Shown: positions 55,072-64,000 of the stretch, piece by piece
Numbering within the stretch: the first letter of the stretch is position 1
Layout of the letters: each line of letters opens with the position of its first letter
Origin: Pygmaiobacter massiliensis
Lineage (GTDB): Bacteria > Bacillota > Clostridia > Oscillospirales > Ruminococcaceae
DNA length: 64,000 nucleotides
Assembly (NCBI RefSeq): GCF_900199435.1
Contig: NZ_OAML01000003.1
Span: 1,133,166 to 1,197,165, forward strand
Reading direction: 5' to 3'
Translations under genes and position numbers: made by a program
The notes under the pieces: generated by a model
Database searches by the model: none
What the model was told of the DNA's origin: nothing
The model's input: only the letters and a program-made list of their open reading frames with translations

Positions 55072-56253
55072 ATGGAGGGATTTTTAGGTGCGATTCGCGG
55101 AATCGCTCAAGAGTCTGGCTTTAATGGATTGTTTGAAGACCCGCGCTATTTAATTATGATTTGTGTGGCGTGCGTTCTGCTGTACCTTGCCATTGTCAAA
55201 CAATTTGAGCCTCTATTGTTACTACCCATCGCATTTGGTATGCTGCTTGCCAACCTCCCCGGCGCAGGCATCATCCATATGGAATATTTTCTGACAGAAT
55301 CGGGACATCCCGACTTTATGCAGGTGCTGAATAATGGCGGCCTTGCGGATATGCTTTACCTGGGTGTTAAACTTGGTATTTATCCGCCGCTTATTTTCCT
55401 TGGCATCGGCACAATGACGGATTTCTCGCCCCTTATTTCGAACCCCGCCAGCCTGCTTTTGGGCGCAGCGGCGCAGCTTGGTATCTTCTTTACATACTGG
55501 GGCGCAAAAATGCTCGGCTTTACAGGGGCGGAGGCAGGCTCTATCGGCATCATCGGCGGCGCAGATGGCCCCACGGCAATTTTCGTCACCACAAAGCTTG
55601 CCCCACATTTGCTAGGTGCCATCGCTGTGGCGGCTTACAGCTATATGGCGCTTGTGCCCATTATTCAGCCACCAATTATGCGTGCGTTAACGACGCATAA
55701 AGAGCGCAGCATTGTAATGACACAGCTGCGCCCGGTATCCAAAACAGAAAAAGTTATTTTCCCGATTATGTGCACCATCTTGATTTCACTCATCCTGCCT
55801 ACCGCAGCACCGCTTGTCGGTATGCTGATGCTGGGCAACCTGATGAAAGAATCCGGTGTGGTGGATCGTATTTGCAAAACTGCCGGCAACGAGCTGATGA
55901 ATATTATCACTATTTTCCTCGGCTTGTCGGTTGGCTGCACCACCAGTGGTGATACCTTCCTTACCTGGCAGACAGTTAAAATCATTGGTCTTGGCCTTGT
56001 GGCGTTCTCATTCGGTACTTCCGGTGGTGTTATGCTCGGCAAGCTGATGTGCGTGCTCACCAAGGGCAAGGTTAACCCGTTGATTGGCGCTGCCGGTGTT
56101 TCTGCAGTGCCGATGGCAGCCCGCGTTGCCCAAAAGGTTGGACAGAAAGAAAACCCGCAAAACTTCCTTTTGATGCATGCTATGGGCCCCAATGTCGCTG
56201 GCGTTATCGGCTCGGCAGTGGCTGCTGGTATTCTTATTAATATGTTGGGATAA
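55072..56253 (+). CDS. oadB: Sodium-translocating decarboxylase beta subunit
   Basis: The 393-residue membrane protein is the pump of oxaloacetate, methylmalonyl-CoA or glutaconyl-CoA decarboxylases: it decarboxylates carboxybiotin and exports sodium ions. The [17 protein letters not shown] region carries the conserved catalytic/sodium aspartate, [13 protein letters not shown] is a second conserved site and [12 protein letters not shown] ends the protein. Residues 1-25 are an amphipathic start. Which acid is decarboxylated depends on the alpha subunit, which must be encoded elsewhere. Confidence 0.95.
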   Translation: MEGFLGAIRGIAQESGFNGLFEDPRYLIMICVACVLLYLAIVKQFEPLLLLPIAFGMLLANLPGAGIIHMEYFLTESGHPDFMQVLNNGGLADMLYLGVKLGIYPPLIFLGIGTMTDFSPLISNPASLLLGAAAQLGIFFTYWGAKMLGFTGAEAGSIGIIGGADGPTAIFVTTKLAPHLLGAIAVAAYSYMALVPIIQPPIMRALTTHKERSIVMTQLRPVSKTEKVIFPIMCTILISLILPTAAPLVGMLMLGNLMKESGVVDRICKTAGNELMNIITIFLGLSVGCTTSGDTFLTWQTVKIIGLGLVAFSFGTSGGVMLGKLMCVLTKGKVNPLIGAAGVSAVPMAARVAQKVGQKENPQNFLLMHAMGPNVAGVIGSAVAAGILINMLG

Positions 56254-56265
56254 AATTTTTCTTAC

Positions 56266-56300
56266 GAAAGATCGCTCACTCAGCGGTCTTTCGTTTTTTT
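56266..56300 (+). terminator. Terminator after oadB
   Basis: GAAAGATCGCT (56266-56276) pairs with AGCGGTCTTTC (56282-56292), followed by GTTTTTTT. Confidence 0.92.
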
Positions 56301-56337
56301 ATGCCTATGAAGTTGGCGGTTTGGTGACTTCGACACT

Positions 56338-56419
56338 TTCCAACAATGCTGTTTTGTGCTACAATAAAGCGAACTATATTGAAAAGCAGGCGTCCGGGAA
56401 TTTCCCTTCCCGGACACGA
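56338..56419 (+). promoter_or_regulatory. pcrA promoter with attenuator-like hairpin
   Basis: TTCCAA (56338-56343), 16-bp spacer, TACAAT (56360-56365) with a TGC extended -10. About 25 nt into the transcript a perfect 9-bp hairpin GTCCGGGAA (56392-56400) with TTCCCGGAC (56407-56415) is followed by ACGATTTTT, resembling a terminator placed before the gene. Confidence 0.6.
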
Positions 56420-56488
56420 TTTTTGCAGGATGAAACGGCATAGTGCAACATATATGCCGGCGGCAAAAATCGGGAAAGGACCATTGAG

Positions 56489-58906
56489 ATGACAGAGAAC
56501 CAGCAAACGCAGTTTTTGAACCTCCGTAAACGCTACATCGAGGGGCGCTTTGGGCGCCTAAATCCGGTGCAGAAAGATGCCGTGTTTACTGTGGACGGCC
56601 CTCTGTTGATTTTGGCGGGCGCAGGCAGCGGAAAAACCACAGTACTGGTTAACCGCATTGCTAATTTGGTGCGGTTTGGCAAGGCTTACCACAGCGATAA
56701 GATTTACGGTACCGTAACGGCCGAACGGATTGCTGAGCTGGAAGATTTAGTCCAGCGCGGCTCCAGCGAGCCTTCTCCGGAGCTGGAAGAGATGCTGCGG
56801 GTTTCTACCGCACGGCCTTGGAATGTCCTCGCCATCACTTTCACAAACAAAGCGGCAGGGGAGCTGAAAAACCGCCTTTCCGATATGCTTGGCAGTGCGG
56901 CGGAAGATATTACTGCCTCTACCTTTCACTCTGCTTGCGTGCGCATTTTGCGGCGTGAAGCACAGGTGCTGGGCTGGCCGCAGGCATTTACTATCTACGA
57001 CAGCGACGATTCTCAGCGTGCGATGAAAGAGGTGTACAAGCAACTTTCCATCGACGATAAATTTTTGCCTGTGAAAGCGGCACTCTCTGCAATTGGGCAC
57101 TACAAAGATAAGATGCTCGATTATAAGCAGGCAGCAGAGCAGGCAGGCGATATGCGCTCGAAACTGATTTGCAATGTTTACGAGGCCTACGCCAAACGTC
57201 TGCGGGCGGCAGGTGCATTTGATTTTGACGATTTGATTTTCCATACTGTAAGGCTGTTTGAACAGCACCCCGACGTGCTGGAAAAACACCAGACGAAATA
57301 TCGTTACATTCTGGTAGACGAATATCAGGATACCAGCGTGGCACAGTTCGAGCTTGTGCGTCAGCTGGCGGCAGGCAGCGGCAACATCTGCGTCGTTGGC
57401 GACGATGACCAGAGCATCTATCGTTTCCGCGGCGCAACCATCGAGAATATCCTCAGTTTTGAAGAGCATTTCCCGGGGGCCAAGGTGGTTCGGCTCGAGC
57501 AGAACTACCGTTCCACCTCTAATATTTTGAACGCAGCCAACGAAGTCATCAAAAACAATGAGGGCCGAAAAGGCAAAACACTATGGACTGAAAACGGCGA
57601 TGGCGACAAAGTGCACCACTATCAGGCAGATAATGAGCATGACGAAGCGGCCCATATTGCCGAGGTAATTGGTGAACACATCAAAGAGGGTGCAAAGCTT
57701 CGCGACCATGCCATTCTGTACCGCATGAACGCACAATCCGGCCCCGTCGAGACCTATTTTGCGCGTGCCGGTATTCCTTATAAAATCGTTGGCGGCCAGC
57801 GATTCTTTGACCGAAAAGAAGTGAAGGACATTTTGTCTTATCTTTCGATTTTGGCAAACCCGCAGGATGATTTGCGTCTGCGGCGCATTATCAACGAGCC
57901 TGCCCGCAAAATTGGTGCAACTACCGTCGATAACATGGCACAAATCGCAGATGGACTTTCTTGCTGCATGCTGGAGGTTGCCGCCACAGCAGCAAACTAT
58001 CCGGCGCTTTCCCGTGCTTCGGCAGCGCTGCAAAAGTTTTACACAATGTACGAAGAACTGCTGTGCGCTGCTGCGGAGCAACCGCTGGACGAGCTGGTTA
58101 CCTTTGTGATTGACCGCACCGGATACCGCTCGATGCTAGAGGCACAGGGCGAAGAGGGCCAGACCCGCTTGGAAAACTTGGGACAGCTGATTTCCAGCGT
58201 TAAAACCTATGTAGATGCAAAAGGGGAAGAAGCAAGTCTTTTTGGCTACCTTGAAGAAGTTGCTCTCATCGCGGACATTGACAGCTATGACGAAAGCAGC
58301 GACGTCGTTGTTATGATGACGATGCACGCAGCGAAAGGCCTTGAGTTTCCGTATGTTTTCATTGTAGGTCTTGAGGATGGCATCTTCCCGAGTGAAATGG
58401 CGCGCTATAATGCAGAAGATTTGGAAGAAGAGCGCCGCCTTTGTTATGTTGGTATTACCCGTGCCAAAAAAGCGCTCTACCTTTCTTCTGCCGAGATGCG
58501 TATGATTTTTGGCCAGACCAAGCGCAACCAGCCTTCTCGCTTTTTGGGAGAAATCGACAATTCGCTCATCGAAGAGGATTGCTCGTTTATGATTGCCCGC
58601 CGCAAAGAGCAGGCTGCCGCTTTTGGCAGCCGTCGGGTAGAACCCGTAGCGCCGCGGCACCCCGCCGCTGGCCTTGGCAGCTTTTCTCGCGGGTCTACTT
58701 TGGCTGGGGCAGCACCGCAGCCGAAAGCTGCCGGCACCAAAGCTGCCTTTAAGCCGGGCGATGTAGTACGGCATAAAGTGTTTGGGCGCGGTATTGTCCT
58801 GGAGGTTACCCCGGTGGCAGGCGACACGATTGTGAAGATTCGCTTTGACACCGTAGGTGAGAAAAAGACAATGGCAAACTACGCACCGCTTACGCTGGAA
58901 GAATAA
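56489..58906 (+). CDS. pcrA: ATP-dependent DNA helicase PcrA/UvrD
   Basis: The 805-residue SF1 helicase unwinds DNA in repair and rolling-circle replication. Motif I is AGAGSGKTT (near residue 44), motif II VDEYQDTS, motif III GDDDQSIYRFRGA, motif IV LEQNYRS, and motifs V-VI TMHAAKGLEF and YVGITRAKK. An insertion of about 35-40 residues (AYHSDKIYGTVTAERIAELE and on) interrupts domain 1A between motifs I and Ia, compared with Bacillus PcrA. The C-terminus carries the Tudor-like RNA-polymerase-binding domain (KPGDVVRHKVFGRGIVLEV). AAAGGACC precedes the ATG. Confidence 0.97.
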   Translation: MTENQQTQFLNLRKRYIEGRFGRLNPVQKDAVFTVDGPLLILAGAGSGKTTVLVNRIANLVRFGKAYHSDKIYGTVTAERIAELEDLVQRGSSEPSPELEEMLRVSTARPWNVLAITFTNKAAGELKNRLSDMLGSAAEDITASTFHSACVRILRREAQVLGWPQAFTIYDSDDSQRAMKEVYKQLSIDDKFLPVKAALSAIGHYKDKMLDYKQAAEQAGDMRSKLICNVYEAYAKRLRAAGAFDFDDLIFHTVRLFEQHPDVLEKHQTKYRYILVDEYQDTSVAQFELVRQLAAGSGNICVVGDDDQSIYRFRGATIENILSFEEHFPGAKVVRLEQNYRSTSNILNAANEVIKNNEGRKGKTLWTENGDGDKVHHYQADNEHDEAAHIAEVIGEHIKEGAKLRDHAILYRMNAQSGPVETYFARAGIPYKIVGGQRFFDRKEVKDILSYLSILANPQDDLRLRRIINEPARKIGATTVDNMAQIADGLSCCMLEVAATAANYPALSRASAALQKFYTMYEELLCAAAEQPLDELVTFVIDRTGYRSMLEAQGEEGQTRLENLGQLISSVKTYVDAKGEEASLFGYLEEVALIADIDSYDESSDVVVMMTMHAAKGLEFPYVFIVGLEDGIFPSEMARYNAEDLEEERRLCYVGITRAKKALYLSSAEMRMIFGQTKRNQPSRFLGEIDNSLIEEDCSFMIARRKEQAAAFGSRRVEPVAPRHPAAGLGSFSRGSTLAGAAPQPKAAGTKAAFKPGDVVRHKVFGRGIVLEVTPVAGDTIVKIRFDTVGEKKTMANYAPLTLEE

Positions 58907-59128
58907 TTTAGGGCAGGCAGTGCTTGCTATCGTGCAATTCCCCGGCAGCGGTAGAGCGGCCAGAAAAAAACGACAACAAGCCCATATTATCCGCGGTGAG
59001 AAAACCGCGCAAAAGATAGCTTTGAGAGGATTTTCTTTCAACGCTTATTGTGCCTCTGGATTTGCGCTGATAGAAAAAGCAGCAAAGCTCAAGACGGCAC
59101 AGCCCCTAAGAAAGGAATGGTCATAATA

Positions 59129-59902
59129 ATGAAAGTACAGTTGATTGCCCACACGCCGGAACCGGAAAAAATTGTAGCAGCTGCAGCAAAGCTTTGCTAT
59201 TCGCAGGTGGGTGTAGAAGAGCTGATGCAGGGCCTTACCCCGGAGAAAACAGCTGAGTTTGTGCAGATGCTGGCATCTCTCGGGCACGAAAGCCCCACCG
59301 AGCACGTTAGCTTCACCTTTGCTATTGAGGGTGTTTCTCGCAGCCTGTTGGCACAGATTACCCGCCACCGCATCGCAAGTTACAGCGTGCAAAGCCAGCG
59401 TTATGTTCGGCTGAACGAGTTTGATTATGTGACCCCGCCGGAAATTGCAGAAAATGAAGAGGCACAGGCGGCCTATGATGAAATGATGGAACAGCAGGCA
59501 GAAAGCTATCGCAAGCTTGCGGCAATCCTCAAAGAAAAACATAAAAATGAGCTGATGGCAGCGGGCGAAGATGAAAAAGCTGCGACTCGCAAAGCGGAAA
59601 AAATGGCAATTGAAGATGCCCGTTTTGTGCTGCCGAACGCATGCGACACCAAGATGGTGGTCACGATGAATGCACGTAGCCTGAACAATTTCTTTGCTCA
59701 TCGCTGCTGCAATCGTGCACAGTGGGAAATCCGTGCGCTGGCAGATGAAATGCTGCGTCTGGTGTGCGAGGTTTCGCCGGCACTGTTTGTGAAATCTGGC
59801 CCGCCCTGCGTAAAAGGCGCTTGCCCAGAGGGTAAAATGACCTGCGGCGCTGCAGCTGAAATGCGTGAAAAATATGCAGAATTGAAAGAAACGGTGCGCT
59901 AA
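59129..59902 (+). CDS. thyX: FAD-dependent thymidylate synthase
   Basis: ThyX makes dTMP from dUMP using methylene-tetrahydrofolate and NADPH, replacing ThyA. The signature RHR-x(7)-S is present as R79-H80-R81 in TRHRIASYSVQSQR. The 257-residue length is usual. The C-terminus (PPCVKGACPEGKMTCG) has extra cysteines. The ATG at 59129 is preferred over one at 59117, which is too close to AAAGGA. It heads a row of closely spaced plus-strand genes ending in mltG, with the dTMP kinase gene next, so consecutive steps of dTTP synthesis are linked. Confidence 0.96.
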   Translation: MKVQLIAHTPEPEKIVAAAAKLCYSQVGVEELMQGLTPEKTAEFVQMLASLGHESPTEHVSFTFAIEGVSRSLLAQITRHRIASYSVQSQRYVRLNEFDYVTPPEIAENEEAQAAYDEMMEQQAESYRKLAAILKEKHKNELMAAGEDEKAATRKAEKMAIEDARFVLPNACDTKMVVTMNARSLNNFFAHRCCNRAQWEIRALADEMLRLVCEVSPALFVKSGPPCVKGACPEGKMTCGAAAEMREKYAELKETVR

Positions 59903-59985
59903 AGTATTGCCTTTTGATGGCTGCTAACAAAGCAAGAACAGTAGCCCCGCAGTGATGAGGGCAAACGAAGGATTTGATAAAGAAA

Positions 59986-60648
59986 ATGGGTAAACTAATC
60001 GTGATAGAGGGGCTGGACGGCAGCGGAAAAGCGACTCAAAGCAAATTGCTTGCAGAGCAGCTTTGTGCCGAAGGCAGGCAATGCCGACGCATCCGCTTCC
60101 CTGCCTATGAATCGGGTTCCAGTGCGCTGGTAAAGATGTATCTTGCCGGATGCTTTGGCGATAAGCCGGGCGATGTAAACGCCTATGCGGCCTCCAGCTT
60201 TTATGCGGTAGATCGCTTTGCAAGCTATAAGCAGGATTGGGGCAGCTTTTACCAAAGTGGCGGTATTCTCGTCGCAGACCGATATACTACCTCCAATGCG
60301 GTGCATCAGTGCTCTAAACTACCCCGCGGCGAGTGGGACGCTTATCTTGATTGGCTGTTCGATTTTGAATACAACAAAATGGGTATCCCTGCGCCGGATG
60401 AGGTATTGTTTCTTGATCTGCCCACAGCGGTTAGCCAAAAGCTGATGAACGAGCGGTACCACGGCGATGAAACCCGTAAAGATATCCACGAAAAAGATCT
60501 CGAATACCTTTCCCGCAGCCGGGAGGCGGCCTACTACTGCGCCGAAAAGCTCGGCTGGGAAAAAATTGACTGTACCCGTGATGGTGTGCTTCTTTCTATC
60601 GAAGAGATTCATCAAAAGGTGCAGCAACGCGCAAGTGCATTGCTGTAA
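59986..60648 (+). CDS. tmk: dTMP kinase
   Basis: The 220-residue kinase phosphorylates dTMP to dTDP. The P-loop is EGLDGSGKATQS (Ala in place of the usual Thr after Lys), followed by the DRYTTSN motif and the LID-like basic segment. It resembles the clostridial subgroup of thymidylate kinases rather than E. coli Tmk. The start may be the ATG at 59986 or a TTG at 59974; the ribosome binding site GAAGGA suits the ATG better. It follows thyX, an obvious metabolic link. Confidence 0.9.
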   Translation: MGKLIVIEGLDGSGKATQSKLLAEQLCAEGRQCRRIRFPAYESGSSALVKMYLAGCFGDKPGDVNAYAASSFYAVDRFASYKQDWGSFYQSGGILVADRYTTSNAVHQCSKLPRGEWDAYLDWLFDFEYNKMGIPAPDEVLFLDLPTAVSQKLMNERYHGDETRKDIHEKDLEYLSRSREAAYYCAEKLGWEKIDCTRDGVLLSIEEIHQKVQQRASALL

Positions 60649-60753
60649 CGGCCCGGTAAGCTGAAAGCAATGCGGGCGGCTTATCGCACAAGCAGTGCGC
60701 AGCAAAAAAATGAACTCATGGTCAAGGCCGCTGATTTGCAAAATGGAGAATAC

Positions 60754-61677
60754 ATGGAATACCATAAAGTAACACTCGAAGACGGCAAGTGGGTACGCCC
60801 ACTGCTGGAAGCAACCAATTACAAAACCTGTGAGTTTGCCTTTGCCAACATCTATATGTGGGCAGAGCTGTATCACACTTATATCGGCGAGTATCAGGGC
60901 TATGCGCTGGTACGTAATATTGGCAGAACGCATCACCATTTTTTGTACCCGGTGGGCGGCGACAACTTGAAAGCGGTGCTTACCGAGTGCATTGAAGATG
61001 CCAAAGCCGGCGGCAAAACCCCGATGATTTACTCGATTCCGGAATCGCAGCTGCCTCGGATTGAAGCGGCTATGCCGGGCGTATTTCACTTTGGCACAGA
61101 GCGCAAAAACGATGACTATCTTTATCTTGCCAGCGACCTTGCCAACCTGCCGGGCAAGCCATACCAAAAAAAGCGCAACCACGTCAGCCGCTTTTTGAAA
61201 GAGCATCCGGATTATACGTTTGAAGCTATCAGTCCTGAAAACATTGAAATGGTAAAGGAGTTTAACCAAATCTGGGGTGCAATGTACGATGCAGACAACC
61301 CGGGGCTGGAAGGCGAGCACGGAGCCATCGTTCGTGTGCTGGACCACTTCTTTGAGCTGGGTCTTGTGGGCGGGCTGCTGCGCGATGGAGATAAACCGTT
61401 GGCTTTTTGCTATGGCAGTAAGCTGAACGACGAGGTGCTTTGTACCCACGTGGAAAAAGCTTATCACGAGGTAAACGGCGCTTATGCGCTGATTAACCGT
61501 GAGTTTGCGCGGATGTACGGGCAGGACGTGACTTATATTAACCGTGAGGACGACCTTGGCGAAGAGGGTCTGCGTAAGGCGAAGCTCTCGTACCGTCCGG
61601 CAATGCTTGCAAAAAAATATTTTGCTGTTTTAAAGCGGGAGGCACCTGCTTACCCGCCTGAAAGAACCGAGGAATGA
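60754..61677 (+). CDS. DUF2156 (aminoacyl-lipid transferase-like) protein
   Basis: The ATG at 60754 follows TGGAGAA, giving 307 residues. The protein matches the PF09924 (DUF2156) fold, a double acetyltransferase-like domain as in the soluble part of MprF. Typical parts are the N-terminal CEFAFANIYMWAELYHTYIG, the K-x-R-N-H-V-SRFLKEHP segment in the middle and the AYALINREFARMYGQDVTYINREDDLG end. There is no membrane domain. It might transfer an aminoacyl group from tRNA, but its substrate is not known. The GNAT gene starts 5 nt after its stop. Confidence 0.87.
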   Translation: MEYHKVTLEDGKWVRPLLEATNYKTCEFAFANIYMWAELYHTYIGEYQGYALVRNIGRTHHHFLYPVGGDNLKAVLTECIEDAKAGGKTPMIYSIPESQLPRIEAAMPGVFHFGTERKNDDYLYLASDLANLPGKPYQKKRNHVSRFLKEHPDYTFEAISPENIEMVKEFNQIWGAMYDADNPGLEGEHGAIVRVLDHFFELGLVGGLLRDGDKPLAFCYGSKLNDEVLCTHVEKAYHEVNGAYALINREFARMYGQDVTYINREDDLGEEGLRKAKLSYRPAMLAKKYFAVLKREAPAYPPERTEE

Positions 61678-61681
61678 TGCT

Positions 61682-62512
61682 ATGGTGAACCACCGGAAAG
61701 CAAAAGAGGAAGACAGGACCGACCTGTCGGCTCTTTGGCAGGCTGCATTTAAAGACGAGCAGCCCTATATTGATTTTGTATTTGACCGCTTTGCCGGGTT
61801 GGAACACACCTGGGTGGCAGAAGAGGCAGGCCAAGTGATTGCCTCTGTCTGCGCGGTGCCTGTGCTGCTAAAAAAGCTGCCGGGCGTTTACATTTACGGT
61901 GTCAACACCCGTGCTGATTTGCGCGGCAAAGGCGTAATGAAGGCATTGCTGGAAACGGTGCATAACGAAGAGAAAAAAGCAGGGCGTGCATTTGCCGCAC
62001 TCGTACCGGCAAGTGCATCTTTGTTTGATTATTACAAGCTCTTTGGCTACGAAACGATGTTTTATCGGCGCGTGGTGCAGCGCAGCATCCGCGCAAACCT
62101 GTGGGCGGTGGCAGATTTTGATACAATCACTGCGCCCCGCCTTGCAACCCTGCGAGAAGAACGAATGGCATGCGATTATATGAGCTTTGGAAAAGAGGCG
62201 CATGCTGCTATGGTGCAGGATTTATATACCGGTGGCGCGACCACAATAGAAACAGATAATGGCTATGGCGTTTATTTTGAAACCAGAGATACTTTGGTTT
62301 TCAAAGAGCTGCTGGCAGACGGCAGCTCCGCCGCAGCGAAAATTTTAGAAGCGGCACGCCAAAAGACCGGACGGGAGCAGGCGGAGATTTATCTGCCGCA
62401 ATACAGCGATGTGTTTTTGGGCGAAGGTGAGCTTTGCCCCTATGGCATGCTCTGCTGGCTGGATGGCCCGCATCAGCTGACCGACCCGTACATGGGGCTG
62501 ATGTGTGACTAG
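61682..62512 (+). CDS. GNAT-family acetyltransferase
   Basis: The 276-residue protein has an N-terminal GNAT domain with the acetyl-CoA loop TRADLRGKGVMKALLE (about residues 78-93) and LVPASASLFDYYKLFGYE, and a C-terminal half that resembles the second domain of Eis-like N-acetyltransferases. Such enzymes acetylate small amines or peptides. It lies 4 nt after the DUF2156 gene, a pairing frequent in clostridia. The substrate cannot be predicted. Confidence 0.88.
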   Translation: MVNHRKAKEEDRTDLSALWQAAFKDEQPYIDFVFDRFAGLEHTWVAEEAGQVIASVCAVPVLLKKLPGVYIYGVNTRADLRGKGVMKALLETVHNEEKKAGRAFAALVPASASLFDYYKLFGYETMFYRRVVQRSIRANLWAVADFDTITAPRLATLREERMACDYMSFGKEAHAAMVQDLYTGGATTIETDNGYGVYFETRDTLVFKELLADGSSAAAKILEAARQKTGREQAEIYLPQYSDVFLGEGELCPYGMLCWLDGPHQLTDPYMGLMCD

Positions 62513-62621
62513 CTCGCGCATCTCTGACAAACTTGTTTCCACGAGCCATCTGCCGCAAGTAGCGGTGAAGGCTGCCTGCCCTTGGGCGGGCAAATACGTT
62601 TTGCGAAAGGACGAAAGAAAA

Positions 62622-63167
62622 ATGGTCTACCTATTTTTAGCGGACGGTTTTGAAATCACCGAGGCAATGGCACCGCTGGATATGCTCAAACGTGCCAAGG
62701 TAGAGGTGACCACCGTTGGCATCGGCAGCCGCAGCCCCCGCAGCAGCGCAGGAGTGCAAGTGATTGCAGACCGCACTGATGCAGACTTTGTACTGCCCGA
62801 AGATGCCGAAATGGTAGTGCTGCCGGGCGGTATGCCGGGTACTACCCACTTAATGGCGTCGCCCGTAGTACGCGAGGTGCTCGCAGAAGCAAAGCGACGC
62901 AACCTGTTTGTTGCAGCTATTTGTGCCGCCCCCTGGGTATTGGATGCAAACGGTTTGCTGGATAAACGCCGCGCTACAATGTACCCGACCATGCAAACCG
63001 AGATGGAGCATGGCGTATATACGGAAGAGCCGGTAGTGGTGGACGGCAAAGTGATTACCGGACGTGCTGCCGGGTGCGCGGTACTGTTTGGGCTGACACT
63101 CGTTACAGAGCTCAAAGGCCGTGAAGTTGCGGCAGCGTTGAAGCACTCCATTTATCCCAACTGGTAA
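62622..63167 (+). CDS. DJ-1/PfpI family protein
   Basis: The ATG at 62622 has GAAAGGACGAAAG upstream and gives 181 residues. The DJ-1 fold is marked by the glutamate in ADGFEITE and the reactive cysteine in VAAICAAPWVLDANG, within the nucleophile elbow. Family members act as deglycases, glyoxalases or stress proteins; bacterial versions near metabolic genes are often of the YajL/ThiJ type. The assigned activity is uncertain. It precedes mltG by 46 nt. Confidence 0.92.
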   Translation: MVYLFLADGFEITEAMAPLDMLKRAKVEVTTVGIGSRSPRSSAGVQVIADRTDADFVLPEDAEMVVLPGGMPGTTHLMASPVVREVLAEAKRRNLFVAAICAAPWVLDANGLLDKRRATMYPTMQTEMEHGVYTEEPVVVDGKVITGRAAGCAVLFGLTLVTELKGREVAAALKHSIYPNW

Positions 63168-63213
63168 AATGCGGTGCGCTGCACCAAAGAACGTGAAAGG
63201 TTTGGTCTTTAAT

Positions 63214-64000
63214 ATGAAAAAGGTACTTATCACACTGGGCATTCTCGTCCTCGTGGGCGTCCTCGTGCTGACAGGCGGCTTCTTTTACTATTCCTCTGAG
63301 GTTGCAGGCAGCGGCGCTGTGGGCGAGTCTCGCGAGTTTGTAGTAGAGCAGGGGACTTCTCCCAATACCATTGCGGCAAAACTCAAAGAAGAGGGCTTTA
63401 TTGGATCTGATCTGTGCTTTAAGATTTACCTTAAGCAGACAGGTGTTGGCCCGAAATTCCAGTATGGCACCTTCTCTTTGCAGGAGGGCATGAGCTATGC
63501 TGCCATTGCAGAGGAACTGCAAAAGGTCAATAAAAACGTAGAAACCGTTCGGGTAACTTTCCCGGAGGGCAGCACTGTGCTGCAATTTGCTGCGATTATG
63601 GAAAAGGCGGGCCTTTGCACCAAAGAAGAATTTTTGCAAGAGGCAAACCACGGCGATTTTTCCAACCTTGCAATCTGGAATGAACTGCAGCCTTCTGAAA
63701 ACTGCTTTATGCGTGCAGAGGGGTATCTCTTCCCGGATACCTACGACTTCTTCCCGGATGACACTGTTCACAACATGGTGGGCAAGCTGTTTGCAGAGTT
63801 TGATAAAAAATGGACGCCGGAGCGCCAGGCGAAAGCCAAAGAGCTGGGCCTTAGCGTGAAAGACGTTGTGAATCTGGCTTCCTTTATTCAGGAAGAAGCC
63901 GGCGACCCAGTGAACATGCCCGGCGTTTCGGGCGTTTTCCACAACCGTTTGGCACAGGGGTCTCCCTATCCCAAACTGGAAAGCGATGTTTCCTGGTACT
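63214..64000 (+). CDS. mltG: Endolytic murein transglycosylase MltG, 5' part
   Basis: The reading frame runs off the window end, so about 262 codons are seen; the full protein would be about 350-380 residues. A membrane anchor (about 4-26) leads to a LysM-like domain (VVEQGTSPNTIAAKLKEEG and after) and the YceG-type catalytic domain. The catalytic glutamate is E227 or E228 in FIQEEAG. MltG cuts nascent glycan strands and sets their length. GTGAAAGG precedes the ATG at 63214. Confidence 0.95.
   Translation, partial: MKKVLITLGILVLVGVLVLTGGFFYYSSEVAGSGAVGESREFVVEQGTSPNTIAAKLKEEGFIGSDLCFKIYLKQTGVGPKFQYGTFSLQEGMSYAAIAEELQKVNKNVETVRVTFPEGSTVLQFAAIMEKAGLCTKEEFLQEANHGDFSNLAIWNELQPSENCFMRAEGYLFPDTYDFFPDDTVHNMVGKLFAEFDKKWTPERQAKAKELGLSVKDVVNLASFIQEEAGDPVNMPGVSGVFHNRLAQGSPYPKLESDVSWY

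Overview
This 64 kb window looks like a chromosomal segment of a low-to-mid-GC Gram-positive anaerobe, most likely a clostridium of the Oscillospirales/Ruminococcaceae type. Supporting signs are textbook sigma-A promoters (TTGACA-17-TATAAT) and AGGAGG-type ribosome binding sites. It also has a glmS ribozyme, a sodium-pump decarboxylase beta/gamma pair, an ECF-type vitamin transporter subunit under a cobalamin riboswitch, ThyX rather than ThyA in view, and a DUF5685/J-domain pair. The taxonomic call is inference from gene content. I see no phage, insertion sequence, CRISPR array or rRNA operon. Two tRNA genes are present (Pro-GGG and Leu-GAG).

Region by region. 1-2.7 kb: the end of a CmpB-type membrane protein, an Rrf2 regulator with a possible Fe-S cysteine set, and an ammonium channel fused to a PII domain. 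3-17.4 kb: the information-processing core rpoB-rpoC, a small membrane protein, rpsL-rpsG-fusA, tuf and guaA, with several promoters and structured leaders. 17.5-20.2 kb (minus): a NitT/TauT-type ABC importer. 20.2-21.3 kb: a long gene-poor stretch with many hairpins and one unlisted 52-codon membrane ORF. 21.3-25.2 kb: a KdpDE-like two-component pair, an unknown protein, and a MarR-flavodoxin operon. 25.2-28.8 kb: tRNA-Pro, a B12-riboswitch operon (DUF4430 plus ECF S subunit) and a split chromate transporter. 28.9-33.1 kb: potABCD for polyamines. 33.5-37.5 kb: a nucleoside-type ABC importer whose ATPase has eroded signature motifs.

37.5-46.4 kb: DUF624 protein, glmS with its ribozyme about 330 nt upstream, an S-component-like membrane protein, the J-domain/DUF5685 pair, a polysaccharide deacetylase, RmuC, a small membrane protein, a rhodanese and tRNA-Leu. 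46.7-50.3 kb: a very large hybrid sensor kinase. 50.3-52.7 kb (minus): an apparent oxidant-response operon of lipoprotein rhodanese, a HypR-like Rrf2 regulator and an RclA/MerA-like flavin disulfide reductase. 52.9-56.3 kb: a CLC channel and oadG-oadB. 56.5-64 kb: pcrA, thyX, tmk, a DUF2156 protein, a GNAT protein, a DJ-1/PfpI protein and the start of mltG.

The most rewarding places to look again are the rhodanese/Rrf2/RclA operon with its palindromic operator, the degenerate nucleoside ABC system with a Lys-rich permease tail, the J-like protein that has lost its HPD motif, the structured non-coding region at 20.4-20.8 kb, and the mutually exclusive hairpins between tuf and guaA.
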